Source of the DNA: Coriobacteriia bacterium
Lineage (GTDB): Bacteria; Actinomycetota; Coriobacteriia; Anaerosomatales; Anaerosomataceae
Assembly: GCA_016938395.1 (NCBI GenBank)
Contig: JAFGUS010000134.1
Location: 1-9,929 of the forward strand
Length of the DNA: 9,929 nt
Reading direction: 5' to 3'
Shown piece after piece: positions 1-5,497 of the stretch. A program made the position numbers and the translations under genes. The stretch's first letter is position 1, and every line of letters begins with the position of its first letter. The notes below the pieces were generated by a model. It saw nothing but the letters and a program-made list of their open reading frames with translations, ran no database searches and was not told the origin of the DNA.

Positions 1-100
1 CCCCTCGCGTCCGACGACGACCTCGCGGTCGGCCTACGGAAGCGGAACGCTCCGGTCGTCCACCGGGGTCCCCTCGCGTCCGACGACAATCTCGCGGTCG
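1..100 (+). repeat. Two-copy direct repeat, 31 bp at 69-bp period, in frame
   Basis: Bases 1-31 and 70-100 are identical except at two positions (GAC at 19-21 becomes AAT at 88-90). The offset is 69 bp, exactly 23 codons, so in the DUF5658 frame both copies read PLASDD(D/N)LAV. The rest of each unit is only weakly similar. This looks like a tandem duplication in the N-terminal, probably disordered, part of the protein. More copies may lie to the left of the window. Confidence 0.6.
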
Positions 101-543
101 ACGACGGCGCTGCCTGGAACGGCGTCGAGCGGCGTCACCACACGCGGAGGGTGCGGCGACGTTACCGGTTCATCGACCGTCGCCGCGGGTTCGATCGGCG
201 TCGGCGCTATCCGCTCACGGGCGGTCTTCGCGACCATCCGCGGGTGCTCGTGCTCGTTCTGATGTGGCTGAACCTGCTTTCGATCGCTGATGGGCTGTTC
301 ACGGCCGCGGAGCTCGAGGCTGGGATCGCCTCGGAGGGTAACCCGGCGCTCGTCGTTGCAGGAGCGGAGCACCCGCTCCTGGCCGTGGCGCTCAAGCTCG
401 GCGGGATGCTCCTCGCGACCGCCATCGTCTGGCACGGACGGGATCGTCGCGTCATGCTGGGCATCGCGCTCGCGGCCCTCTACGGCTTCACGGCGCTGGT
501 GGCGTACCATGCGGGCACGCTCTCGGGTCTGGGCTGGTGGTGA
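1..543 (+). CDS. DUF5658-type small membrane protein, 5' end outside window
   Basis: The frame is open from base 1 to the TGA at 541-543, giving at least 180 residues. Nearly every codon in the first 150 bases ends in G or C, which argues that coding extends left past the window edge. The only in-frame start inside is GTG at 151, and a GGAGG sits directly against it with no spacer, so it is a poor start; a 130-residue protein from there remains the alternative. Visible parts are an acidic repeated N-terminus, a cluster of Arg residues (RRRYRFIDRRRGFDRRRR, about 52-69), then three hydrophobic segments near 82-100, 126-144 and 151-170. The stretch LNLLSIADGLFT followed by ELEAG and EGNP matches the pattern I associate with DUF5658 proteins, whose function is unknown. 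Probable inner-membrane protein. The family call is from memory of the motif and is moderately sure. Confidence 0.6.
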   Translation, partial: PLASDDDLAVGLRKRNAPVVHRGPLASDDNLAVDDGAAWNGVERRHHTRRVRRRYRFIDRRRGFDRRRRYPLTGGLRDHPRVLVLVLMWLNLLSIADGLFTAAELEAGIASEGNPALVVAGAEHPLLAVALKLGGMLLATAIVWHGRDRRVMLGIALAALYGFTALVAYHAGTLSGLGWW

Positions 544-623
544 CCGGTCCGGCGCGAACCGCGGTGTCCCGGCGACCGTCAGAGGGACCGACAGGTGAGC
601 GTCGTGGTGCGAGGAGGCGTGAG

Positions 624-1040
624 ATGCGCGTGACAACCGGTGTGGCCGCGGTGCTCGTGGTGACGGCTGGCGTGCTGTTGACGGCGGCGTGCGTGGTCGA
701 CGGAGAGCTCGACGGCACGGCGTGGCGCCTCGTCGCCTCGTCGGTCAGCGCGGCCGACCTCGGCGCGGCCAGCATCACCGCGAGCTTCGACGACGGGCGG
801 ATCGGTGGTTCGGGCGGCGTGAACAGTTACAGTGCACAGTGCACGCTCGGCAGTGATGGGTCGATCTCGGTCGGTGATATCGAGTCGACACTCATGGCCG
901 GATTGGATGAAGCCAACGCCGCCGAAGCCGCGTATTTCGCGCTGCTTGCCGGGGCGACGACCTGGCGCATCGATGAGGGCCGCCTCGTCCTGGGCAATGA
1001 CGCAGGCAGCCCGCTGCTGGTCTTCATCGAGGCGGAGTGA
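624..1040 (+). CDS. META-domain (HslJ-like) putative lipoprotein
   Basis: The product is 138 residues. The start is the ATG at 624, preceded by GAGGAGG at 611-617 with 6 nt spacing; the same frame is open further upstream, but no start there has such a site. Residues 1-23 form a signal peptide with a hydrophobic core and end in TAAC, a plausible though not ideal lipobox, so Cys23 may be lipidated and the protein anchored outside the membrane. The rest fits one META domain: DGTAWRL (30-36), the SFDDGRIGGSGGVNSY block (54-69), IESTLMAGL (86-94) and a C-terminal LVLGNDAG strand. META domains occur in E. coli HslJ and many surface lipoproteins; the molecular role is poorly defined. The family's usual Cys pair (GCN and MAC) is replaced by Val66 and Gly93. 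The gene follows the DUF5658 gene by 80 nt. Confidence 0.75.
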   Translation: MRVTTGVAAVLVVTAGVLLTAACVVDGELDGTAWRLVASSVSAADLGAASITASFDDGRIGGSGGVNSYSAQCTLGSDGSISVGDIESTLMAGLDEANAAEAAYFALLAGATTWRIDEGRLVLGNDAGSPLLVFIEAE

Positions 1041-1151
1041 CAGGCACGACGTAAGCGCAGGTAACGGCTCGGTTGCAGCCCCTTCCACGAGGCCCTCTTT
1101 GCACCGAAGATTCTCGCTTCATGCCGTCTTCAACGCGAGGATCCGGGAACC

Positions 1152-1418
1152 GTGACCACAGAGAACATCAAGCCGCATTTCGACCGACTGCTCTTCGGCT
1201 TCGGCATCATCAATCCCCTCACCGCCATCCCGCAGCTGCACAACGTGTGGGTGCTCGATCGCGTTGGCGGCATCAGCCTCATCACGACGGGTGCTGCGCT
1301 TATCATGGCGGTGCTGTGGACGGTGTACGGCCTGTTCGAGCGCCGGACGGTTCTCTGGGCGACGAGCATCCTCTGGATCGCGATGCACGCCCTCACGCTC
1401 GTGGGCGTCGCGCGCTGA
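1152..1418 (+). CDS. SemiSWEET / PQ-loop family small membrane protein
   Basis: An 88-residue protein starting at GTG 1152, with GAGGA at 1137-1141 as a modest ribosome binding site about 10 nt upstream. It has three hydrophobic segments (about 13-29, 39-61 and 66-86), the size and layout of one SemiSWEET triple-helix bundle. The signature Pro-Gln is at 27-28 (LTAIPQL), followed by GGIS (39-42) and LWTVYGL (55-61), which align well with bacterial SemiSWEETs such as the Leptospira protein. These act as dimers and move sugars across the membrane. The conserved Trp of the sugar pocket appears to be Trp56. The Asn expected in the third helix seems to be Thr71, so the substrate may differ or transport may not be the role. 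It is not clearly in an operon: 111 nt separate it from the gene before and 145 nt from the one after. Confidence 0.7.
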   Translation: MTTENIKPHFDRLLFGFGIINPLTAIPQLHNVWVLDRVGGISLITTGAALIMAVLWTVYGLFERRTVLWATSILWIAMHALTLVGVAR

Positions 1419-1436
1419 TCGACGATCGGGTGCGCG
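1411..1436 (+). terminator. Hairpin overlapping the SemiSWEET stop codon, possible terminator
   Basis: CGCGC (1411-1415) can pair with GCGCG (1432-1436), and inside it GATC (1417-1420) pairs with GATC (1424-1427) around a 3-nt loop, with a small internal loop between the two helices. No T-run follows, so termination is only a suggestion. Confidence 0.3.
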
Positions 1437-1476
1437 GCATCACGCCGATCCACAGGCACGTCGCGGCGCACTCGCG

Positions 1477-1482
1477 TACAAT
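1477..1482 (+). promoter_or_regulatory. Possible -10 element (TACAAT) upstream of isocitrate dehydrogenase
   Basis: TACAAT is close to the sigma70 -10 consensus and lies 82 nt before the ATG at 1564. No convincing -35 box is present at the usual distance, so this is a weak candidate. The rest of the 145-nt gap shows nothing else beyond the GGAGGT site at 1550-1555. Confidence 0.25.
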
Positions 1483-1563
1483 CACCTGTGCGCAGAGCGC
1501 GCCCGGGCTAGCACGCCGCGCGCTGTTCGTTGAACCTGTCCGACGACACGGAGGTACACCTGC

Positions 1564-2655
1564 ATGGCCACGCACACCGTGACCCTCATCCCCGGCGACG
1601 GCATCGGTCCGGAGCTCACCACCGCGATGACGCGCGTGGTCGACGCGACGGGCGTCGACATCACCTGGGAGGTGGCCGACGCGGGCGAGCACGTGATGGC
1701 CGAGTACGGTACGCCGCTGCCCGAGCACGTTCTCGAGTCGGTCAGGCGCAACAGGGTCGCCATCAAGGGTCCGATCACCACCCCAGTGGGCACGGGCTTC
1801 CGCAGCGTGAACGTTGCGATCCGTAAGGAACTCGACCTCTACGCGTGCCTGCGGCCAGCCTTCTCGATCGTCGGCAACGGTGCGCGCTACGACAACATCG
1901 ATCTCGTCATCGTCCGTGAGAACACCGAGGACCTCTACGCGGGAATCGAGTTCGAGCAGGGGAGCGAGGGGGCGCGCAAGCTCATCGAGTTCGCCGCAGC
2001 CGAAGGTGCGGGCGTCATGCGGCCCGACAGCGGCATCTCCCTGAAGCCGATCAGCATCACCGGCACCGAGCGCATCGTGCGGTACGCCTTCGACTATGCG
2101 ATCGCCAACGGGCGCGAGAAGGTCACCGCGGTCCACAAGGCCAACATACTCAAGCACTCCGACGGCCTGTTCCTCAAGGTGGCTCGCCGGGTGGCCGAGG
2201 AGTACAAGGACTCGGGTATCGCCTTCGAGGACTACATCGTCGACGCAACGTGCATGCAGCTCGTGCTCCACCCCGAGTGGTGGGACGTACTCGTTCTGCC
2301 CAACCTGTACGGTGACATCGTGAGCGACCTCTGCGCCGGCCTGATCGGGGGCCTGGGCATCGCGCCGGGCGCCAACATCGGTGCCGAGTACGCGGTCTTC
2401 GAGCCGGTGCACGGCTCGGCGCCGAAGTACGCTGGCAAGGACGTGGCCAACCCCACGGCCGAGATCCTCTCGGCGGTGCTCATGCTAAACCACCTCGGCG
2501 AGCGTGAGGCTGCGGCGCGCATCCTGGCGGCGGTGCGCGCGGTCATCGGCGAGGGCGAGCGCGTCACCTACGACATCAAGCGCTCCGTGACCGGCAGCAC
2601 CGACGGCTCGGTGGGCACGCAAGCCTACGCGGACGCGCTCATCGAGCGTTTGTAG
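1564..2655 (+). CDS. icd: Isocitrate dehydrogenase (short form; NADP use likely)
   Basis: Oxidatively decarboxylates isocitrate to 2-oxoglutarate in the cytoplasmic TCA cycle. The product is 363 residues; the start is ATG 1564 with GGAGGT 8 nt upstream. Visible features are the N-terminal LIPGDGIGPE (8-17), the isocitrate-binding segment GFRSVN (78-83, Ser81 and Asn83) with Arg87 and Arg97, VRENTEDLYAG (117-127, Arg118 and Tyr125), Lys192 in VHKANIL, the metal-binding Asp227, Asp251 and Asp255 (PNLYGDIVSDL), and the cofactor loop EPVHGSAPKYAGKD. The Ser-Asn pair separates it from isopropylmalate dehydrogenase. The length is like NAD-type and mitochondrial IDH, shorter than E. coli Icd (416 residues), but Lys288, Tyr289, Tyr336 and Arg340 match the E. 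coli NADP determinants (Lys344, Tyr345, Tyr391, Arg395). Only the Val351 position is NAD-like (Ala295). The propeller gene begins 10 nt after its stop. Confidence 0.9.
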   Translation: MATHTVTLIPGDGIGPELTTAMTRVVDATGVDITWEVADAGEHVMAEYGTPLPEHVLESVRRNRVAIKGPITTPVGTGFRSVNVAIRKELDLYACLRPAFSIVGNGARYDNIDLVIVRENTEDLYAGIEFEQGSEGARKLIEFAAAEGAGVMRPDSGISLKPISITGTERIVRYAFDYAIANGREKVTAVHKANILKHSDGLFLKVARRVAEEYKDSGIAFEDYIVDATCMQLVLHPEWWDVLVLPNLYGDIVSDLCAGLIGGLGIAPGANIGAEYAVFEPVHGSAPKYAGKDVANPTAEILSAVLMLNHLGEREAAARILAAVRAVIGEGERVTYDIKRSVTGSTDGSVGTQAYADALIERL

Positions 2656-2665
2656 CGGCGAGCCG

Positions 2666-3823
2666 ATGGAGCCGGTCGGCGACTCGTACTGGGGGGAACT
2701 GGCGCGAAAGCACGGGTGCCGCCGGCTGATCGCTGTCGCAACGCTGTTCGTCGTCATCGTCGCCGGTGTGCTCGCGTGGTCGCTTTCGGCGCGCGGTCCC
2801 GAGCTGGGTGTTCCGGAGTCGTCGGGTACGGTGCCGCCACCGGCGAGCGCCGACGAGACCATGTCCAACGAAGCCACGGCCTCGGTGGAGCCCACGCAGG
2901 GCGTGGAGCCGGGTGGCGGATCGCGCGCTGATACGCCCGAGCCCTCTGGGGAGCCGCAGCCGACCCGCGCACCGAAGGTGGCCTACCGCCGCGACGGCTG
3001 GGTCTGTGTGGCCTCCGAGGACGGCACCGGCGAGCAGCGCCTGTTCGAGTCGGCCGAGGGCAGGTTCTCACTCTCACCCGACGGCGGCACGCTCGCCGTC
3101 GTCGACCTGGAATCGCTCTACCTCACGCTGGTGGATGTCGAAACGGAGCAGGCGACACGGGTCAACCAGGCGACGCAGGACACTCCCGCGTGGTCGCCCG
3201 ACTCGGCGTGGCTCGTGTACACCGAGCCGGGTCCCCGCGTGCGGCGCGTGAAGCGCGACGGCACGGATGACGTGGGCCTGTTCGCGGGCAAGCTCCCCGC
3301 GGTGTCGATCGACGGCTCACGCATCGTCGGCGTCATGCCGGAGGGTGAACGCGTCGCGATCTGGGAGGACACCCGGATGCAGCGCTTCTCCGTCGATGCG
3401 CCGATCACGGGCATCGCCGCCGACGCGGATACCGTCTACGTAGGCACCGGCCCCGCGGAGACGACACCGTCACTTCGTGCGTTCGCCACCGACGGACGCG
3501 TAGTGGCCACGTTAGTTTCCGCCCCAGATGCCGAGAGGGCCGTCTCCTTCTCGGACCTGATGCTCTGCCCGAACGGTGCGACGCTCGCCTATGCCGAGCA
3601 CGGCGATGACGGCTACTCGCGGCTGTTCACCGTCGCCACATCGGGCGGGGCCGCGGTGCAGCGCTCACTCAGGCGCGACTGCTATCCGCTCTCGTGGAGC
3701 GCCGACTGCGGTGCCGTGCTCTTCATCGAGGGCAACGCGCTCCAGGGCGAGCGCACCGCGCTTGCCAGAGTGACGCTCGCCGATGGCATCATGAGCGTGC
3801 TCGTGGAGGGTGCGGGGCTTTAG
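2666..3823 (+). CDS. Membrane-anchored TolB/WD40-like beta-propeller protein
   Basis: A 385-residue protein of unknown function. Residues 1-19 are short and partly basic, 20-42 form one membrane segment with no lipobox, 45-105 are a Pro/Ser/Thr/Glu-rich linker, and the rest is an extracytoplasmic domain. That domain contains degenerate PD40-type blade motifs: FSLSPDGGTLAVVD (134-147), PAWSPDSAWLVYTE (174-187), PAVSIDGSRIVGV (211-223), LMLCPNGATLAYAE (298-311) and PLSWSADCGAVLFIE (341-355). These resemble the repeats of TolB and of DPP-IV family propellers, but no peptidase domain follows, so binding or scaffolding is likelier than catalysis. ATG 2666 lacks a strong ribosome binding site. Because it begins 10 nt after the isocitrate dehydrogenase stop, it may be co-transcribed and translationally coupled with it, although no functional link is apparent. 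Confidence 0.75.
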   Translation: MEPVGDSYWGELARKHGCRRLIAVATLFVVIVAGVLAWSLSARGPELGVPESSGTVPPPASADETMSNEATASVEPTQGVEPGGGSRADTPEPSGEPQPTRAPKVAYRRDGWVCVASEDGTGEQRLFESAEGRFSLSPDGGTLAVVDLESLYLTLVDVETEQATRVNQATQDTPAWSPDSAWLVYTEPGPRVRRVKRDGTDDVGLFAGKLPAVSIDGSRIVGVMPEGERVAIWEDTRMQRFSVDAPITGIAADADTVYVGTGPAETTPSLRAFATDGRVVATLVSAPDAERAVSFSDLMLCPNGATLAYAEHGDDGYSRLFTVATSGGAAVQRSLRRDCYPLSWSADCGAVLFIEGNALQGERTALARVTLADGIMSVLVEGAGL

Positions 3824-3832
3824 GCGCTGAGC

Positions 3833-3888
3833 CCTGGGCGCGCGTGGCCGGAGGCGAATCACCGGTCGCGGGGTGCGTGGTGCCCGGG
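3833..3888. terminator. GC-rich nested hairpin between convergent genes, possible bidirectional terminator
   Basis: CGTGGCCGG (3843-3851) pairs over 9 bp, including two G-U pairs, with CCGGTCGCG (3862-3870) around a 10-nt loop. An outer arm CCTGGGC (3833-3839) can pair with GCCCGGG (3882-3888). The element lies exactly between the stop codons of the propeller gene and acuC, where a shared terminator is expected. There is no T-run on either strand. Confidence 0.4.
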
Positions 3889-3889
3889 C

Positions 3890-5032
3890 CTAGGCCGAGA
3901 TGCCTGCGGCTACCGCCGCCACAACGCGCCGCGCGTCCTCGCAGATGCGCGCGCGGGTGACGTCGTCGAGCTCGGGGCCGGGATCCTCGGTGAGTTGTTG
4001 GGGCGGTTCGTAGCCGAGCGCGCGCACCTGCTCGCGCCACGGCTCGGGCAGCCGCTCGGGTAGACCAGCACCCACAAGTGTGGCGGCAAGCAGCGTCCAC
4101 GCCCGCGGGACCACGGTTGCCCATGAGTACCCGCCGCCGCCGCACGCGACGAGGCGACCACCGCACACCTCATCTGAAAGCGCGGTGATGCGCAGGTAGA
4201 GGTCCCGGGCGCCCGCGAGCGTGAGGCCGAGAGAGGTGAGCGGGTCGGCCCAGTGCGCGTCGGCTCCGTTCTGGCTCGCGATGACGTCCGGCTGGAACGC
4301 GCGTGCCGCGGGCGCGACGACCTCGTCGAACGCGAGCCGGTAGCACTCGTCGGTGGCATACGGCGGCAGCGGCACGTTGATGGCTGCTCCCAGGCCCTCG
4401 CCCTCGCCGCGCTCGTGCTCCGAGCCGGTGCCGGGGTAGAGGTAGCGGCCGCTCTCGTGGAGCGAGACCGTGAGCACATCGGGGTCTTCGTAGAACGCCT
4501 CCTGCACACCATCGCCGTGGTGCGCGTCGATGTCGACGTACATCACCCGCAGCGTCGGGTCGGCGGCCCGGGCGGCCGCGATCGCCACGGCCACATCGTT
4601 GTACACGCAGAAGCCCGCGGCCCGGTCGCGGTGCGCATGGTGCAGGCCGCCGGCCGGCGAGAACGCCCGGATGTACGCGCCGCTTTGCACGCACTCGAGC
4701 GCGACGGTCGTGGCGCCCGCCACACGCGCGGCGGCTTCGTGCATGCCGGGAAAGTCGGGAGTGTCACCGGGGCCGATACCGCGCTTCGGCACCCACATGC
4801 CGCGCCCCACCGAGGCGCGCTCGACCGTCTCGACGTACTCGGCGTCGTGGACGCGCAGCAGTTCCTCGCGTGTGGCGCTGCGCGGCTCCACCGGCCGAAG
4901 CGCTCGCTCGGCGATGAGGCCGTACACCTCCATGAGTGCCACGGCGAGCGATACGCGCTCGGGGCGCAGTGGGTGCGCCGGGCCGAGGTCGTAGGCGTTG
5001 AGAGCGGGACTGTAGACGAGTGCCACTTCCAT
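3890..5032 (-). CDS. acuC: AcuC-type class I histone-deacetylase-like deacetylase
   Basis: A 380-residue zinc-dependent deacetylase. In Bacillus, AcuC removes acetyl groups from acetyl-CoA synthetase and so supports acetate and acetoin use; here acuA and acuB are not adjacent, so the target is unknown. The start chosen is the ATG at 5032-5030, giving MEVALVYSPAL, the expected family N-terminus, with an AAGGGGGTG-type site upstream. The same frame is open back to 5164, but those 44 residues resemble nothing and lie over the ilv promoter and leader. The active site appears intact: HPLRPERV (20-27), the His pair 131-132 (GGLHHAHRD), Asp169 and His171 as zinc ligands (VDIDAHHGDG), Asp258 as third ligand (QNGADAHWADP), and Tyr302 in GGGGYSW. 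Length is normal for AcuC. It is transcribed divergently from ilvDBNC and convergently with the propeller gene. Confidence 0.88.
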   Translation of the reverse strand: MEVALVYSPALNAYDLGPAHPLRPERVSLAVALMEVYGLIAERALRPVEPRSATREELLRVHDAEYVETVERASVGRGMWVPKRGIGPGDTPDFPGMHEAAARVAGATTVALECVQSGAYIRAFSPAGGLHHAHRDRAAGFCVYNDVAVAIAAARAADPTLRVMYVDIDAHHGDGVQEAFYEDPDVLTVSLHESGRYLYPGTGSEHERGEGEGLGAAINVPLPPYATDECYRLAFDEVVAPAARAFQPDVIASQNGADAHWADPLTSLGLTLAGARDLYLRITALSDEVCGGRLVACGGGGYSWATVVPRAWTLLAATLVGAGLPERLPEPWREQVRALGYEPPQQLTEDPGPELDDVTRARICEDARRVVAAVAAGISA

Positions 5033-5069
5033 CGGTGGACACCCCCTTCCGAGGGAGTAGATGCCCGAT

Positions 5070-5098
5070 TTGCCGCGCCTCGGGGCGTGCCGTATACT
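5070..5098 (+). promoter_or_regulatory. Sigma70-type promoter of the ilv operon
   Basis: TTGCCG (5070-5075) and TATACT (5093-5098) are separated by exactly 17 nt. Transcription would begin near 5105, about 20 nt before the base of the T-box Stem I, which is where a T-box leader promoter should be. It lies 38-66 nt upstream of the acuC start codon, so it may overlap acuC control sequences on the other strand. Confidence 0.65.
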
Positions 5099-5120
5099 CG
5101 CAGCCTTACAACCGCACAGC

Positions 5121-5335
5121 ACGATCGGCGACGACGGGGACCAGTAGAGGTCAATCCCAGCCATAGAGAGTCGGGGACGGTGGAAACCCGGCGCGGGACG
5201 CTTCGAACATCACCCCAGAGCCACCCGGAAGAACGGACCGGTGACCGGCGCGGACGACCTCCGCGGGATCATCGGGACCAGTAAGACGGGTCGGTGGCAT
5301 CCGTTACCTGCCGCATGAGCATGGCGTGCCGGCCT
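5121..5335 (+). promoter_or_regulatory. T-box riboswitch leader with isoleucine (ATC) specifier
   Basis: T-box leaders bind a specific tRNA and sense whether it is charged. Stem I spans about 5127-5222. GGC (5127-5129) pairs with GCC (5220-5222), with a kink-turn-like GA/AGA internal loop, then GGGG (5136-5139) pairs with CCCC (5213-5216). The specifier loop has AGTA (5143-5146) opposite GAACATCA (5205-5212), so the specifier is ATC (5209-5211), isoleucine. Distal landmarks are AGAGAG (5165-5170), CGGG (5172-5175) pairing with CCCG (5187-5190), and GGTGGAAA (5179-5186). A Stem III-like hairpin is CGCGGA (5249-5254) with TCCGCG (5260-5265), enclosed by ACCCG (5223-5227) and CGGGT (5287-5291). 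A candidate T-box bulge TGGCATC (5295-5301) is flanked by GGGTCGG (5288-5294) and CCGGCCT (5329-5335), but it departs from the consensus TGGNACC and would not match a tRNA-Ile with A73. Stem I is convincing; the 3' half is uncertain. Confidence 0.85.
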
Positions 5336-5351
5336 ACCAGGCAGGCGCGCC
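5323..5351 (+). terminator. Strong hairpin competing with the candidate antiterminator
   Basis: GGCGTGCC (5323-5330) pairs with GGCGCGCC (5344-5351) over 8 bp with one U-G, and inside it GCC (5332-5334) pairs with GGC (5340-5342) around TACCA. Its 5' half contains the CCGGCC (5329-5334) that would form the 3' arm of the candidate antiterminator, so the two folds exclude each other, as in T-box switches. No T-run follows, so true termination is unproven. The next 117 nt (5352-5468) hold further foldable GC-rich sequence, including CACGGG (5354-5359) with CCCGTG (5394-5399), and no gene that I can support. Confidence 0.45.
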
Positions 5352-5468
5352 GTCACGGGTGGTCGTCGCCCGCACTCGCTCTGAGCGCCTGTTCCCGTGG
5401 CGCCGGGTGGTGCGCGCTGCGCGACGTTGCGGCCACCTCTCACCCACGCTGCATGCGGCACCAGCGGA

Positions 5469-5493
5469 CGCCCCGTCCCACACGAGGAGGGCG
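5469..5493 (+). promoter_or_regulatory. Hairpin sequestering the ilvD ribosome binding site
   Basis: CGCCC (5469-5473) pairs with GGGCG (5489-5493) and CGT (5474-5476) pairs with ACG (5482-5484), leaving AGGA (5485-5488) as a bulge. The ilvD site GAGGAGG (5484-5490) is therefore partly paired. This would allow translational control, the mode known for actinobacterial ileS T-boxes. Stability has not been calculated. Confidence 0.4.
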
Positions 5494-5497
5494 ACTG

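Noticed and set aside
544..623. Possible hairpin CGGTCC (545-550) with GGACCG (585-590) after the DUF5658 gene
   Set aside because: Only 6 bp with a 34-nt loop and no T-run; expected by chance in GC-rich DNA.
34..636. Open frame on the - strand opposite the DUF5658 gene, whose end also reads as a repeat (VDREIVVGREG)
   Set aside because: The repeat is visible in any frame because it is a DNA duplication. GC bias at third positions favours the + strand frame, and most of this frame is antisense to the membrane protein.
1073..1582. 169-codon open frame on the + strand over the SemiSWEET gene and the gap
   Set aside because: Overlaps the better supported SemiSWEET gene in another frame, is His/Arg/Pro-rich, and resembles no family.
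1393..2412. 339-codon open frame on the - strand opposite isocitrate dehydrogenase
   Set aside because: Antisense shadow; no motif or ribosome binding site supports it.
5033..5164. 44-residue N-terminal extension of acuC
   Set aside because: AcuC proteins begin close to the ALVYSPAL strand; the extension would start within the ilv leader and has no supporting ribosome binding site.
4253..5284. 343-codon open frame on the + strand opposite acuC
   Set aside because: It is antisense to a gene with an intact catalytic signature, its translation is Arg/Val/His-rich without recognisable motifs, and high-GC codon use commonly creates such frames.
5294..5497. In-frame upstream extension of ilvD from GTG 5294
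   Set aside because: The family N-terminus begins at the ATG at 5498, which has a strong ribosome binding site; the extension lies in the structured leader RNA and encodes no recognisable sequence.
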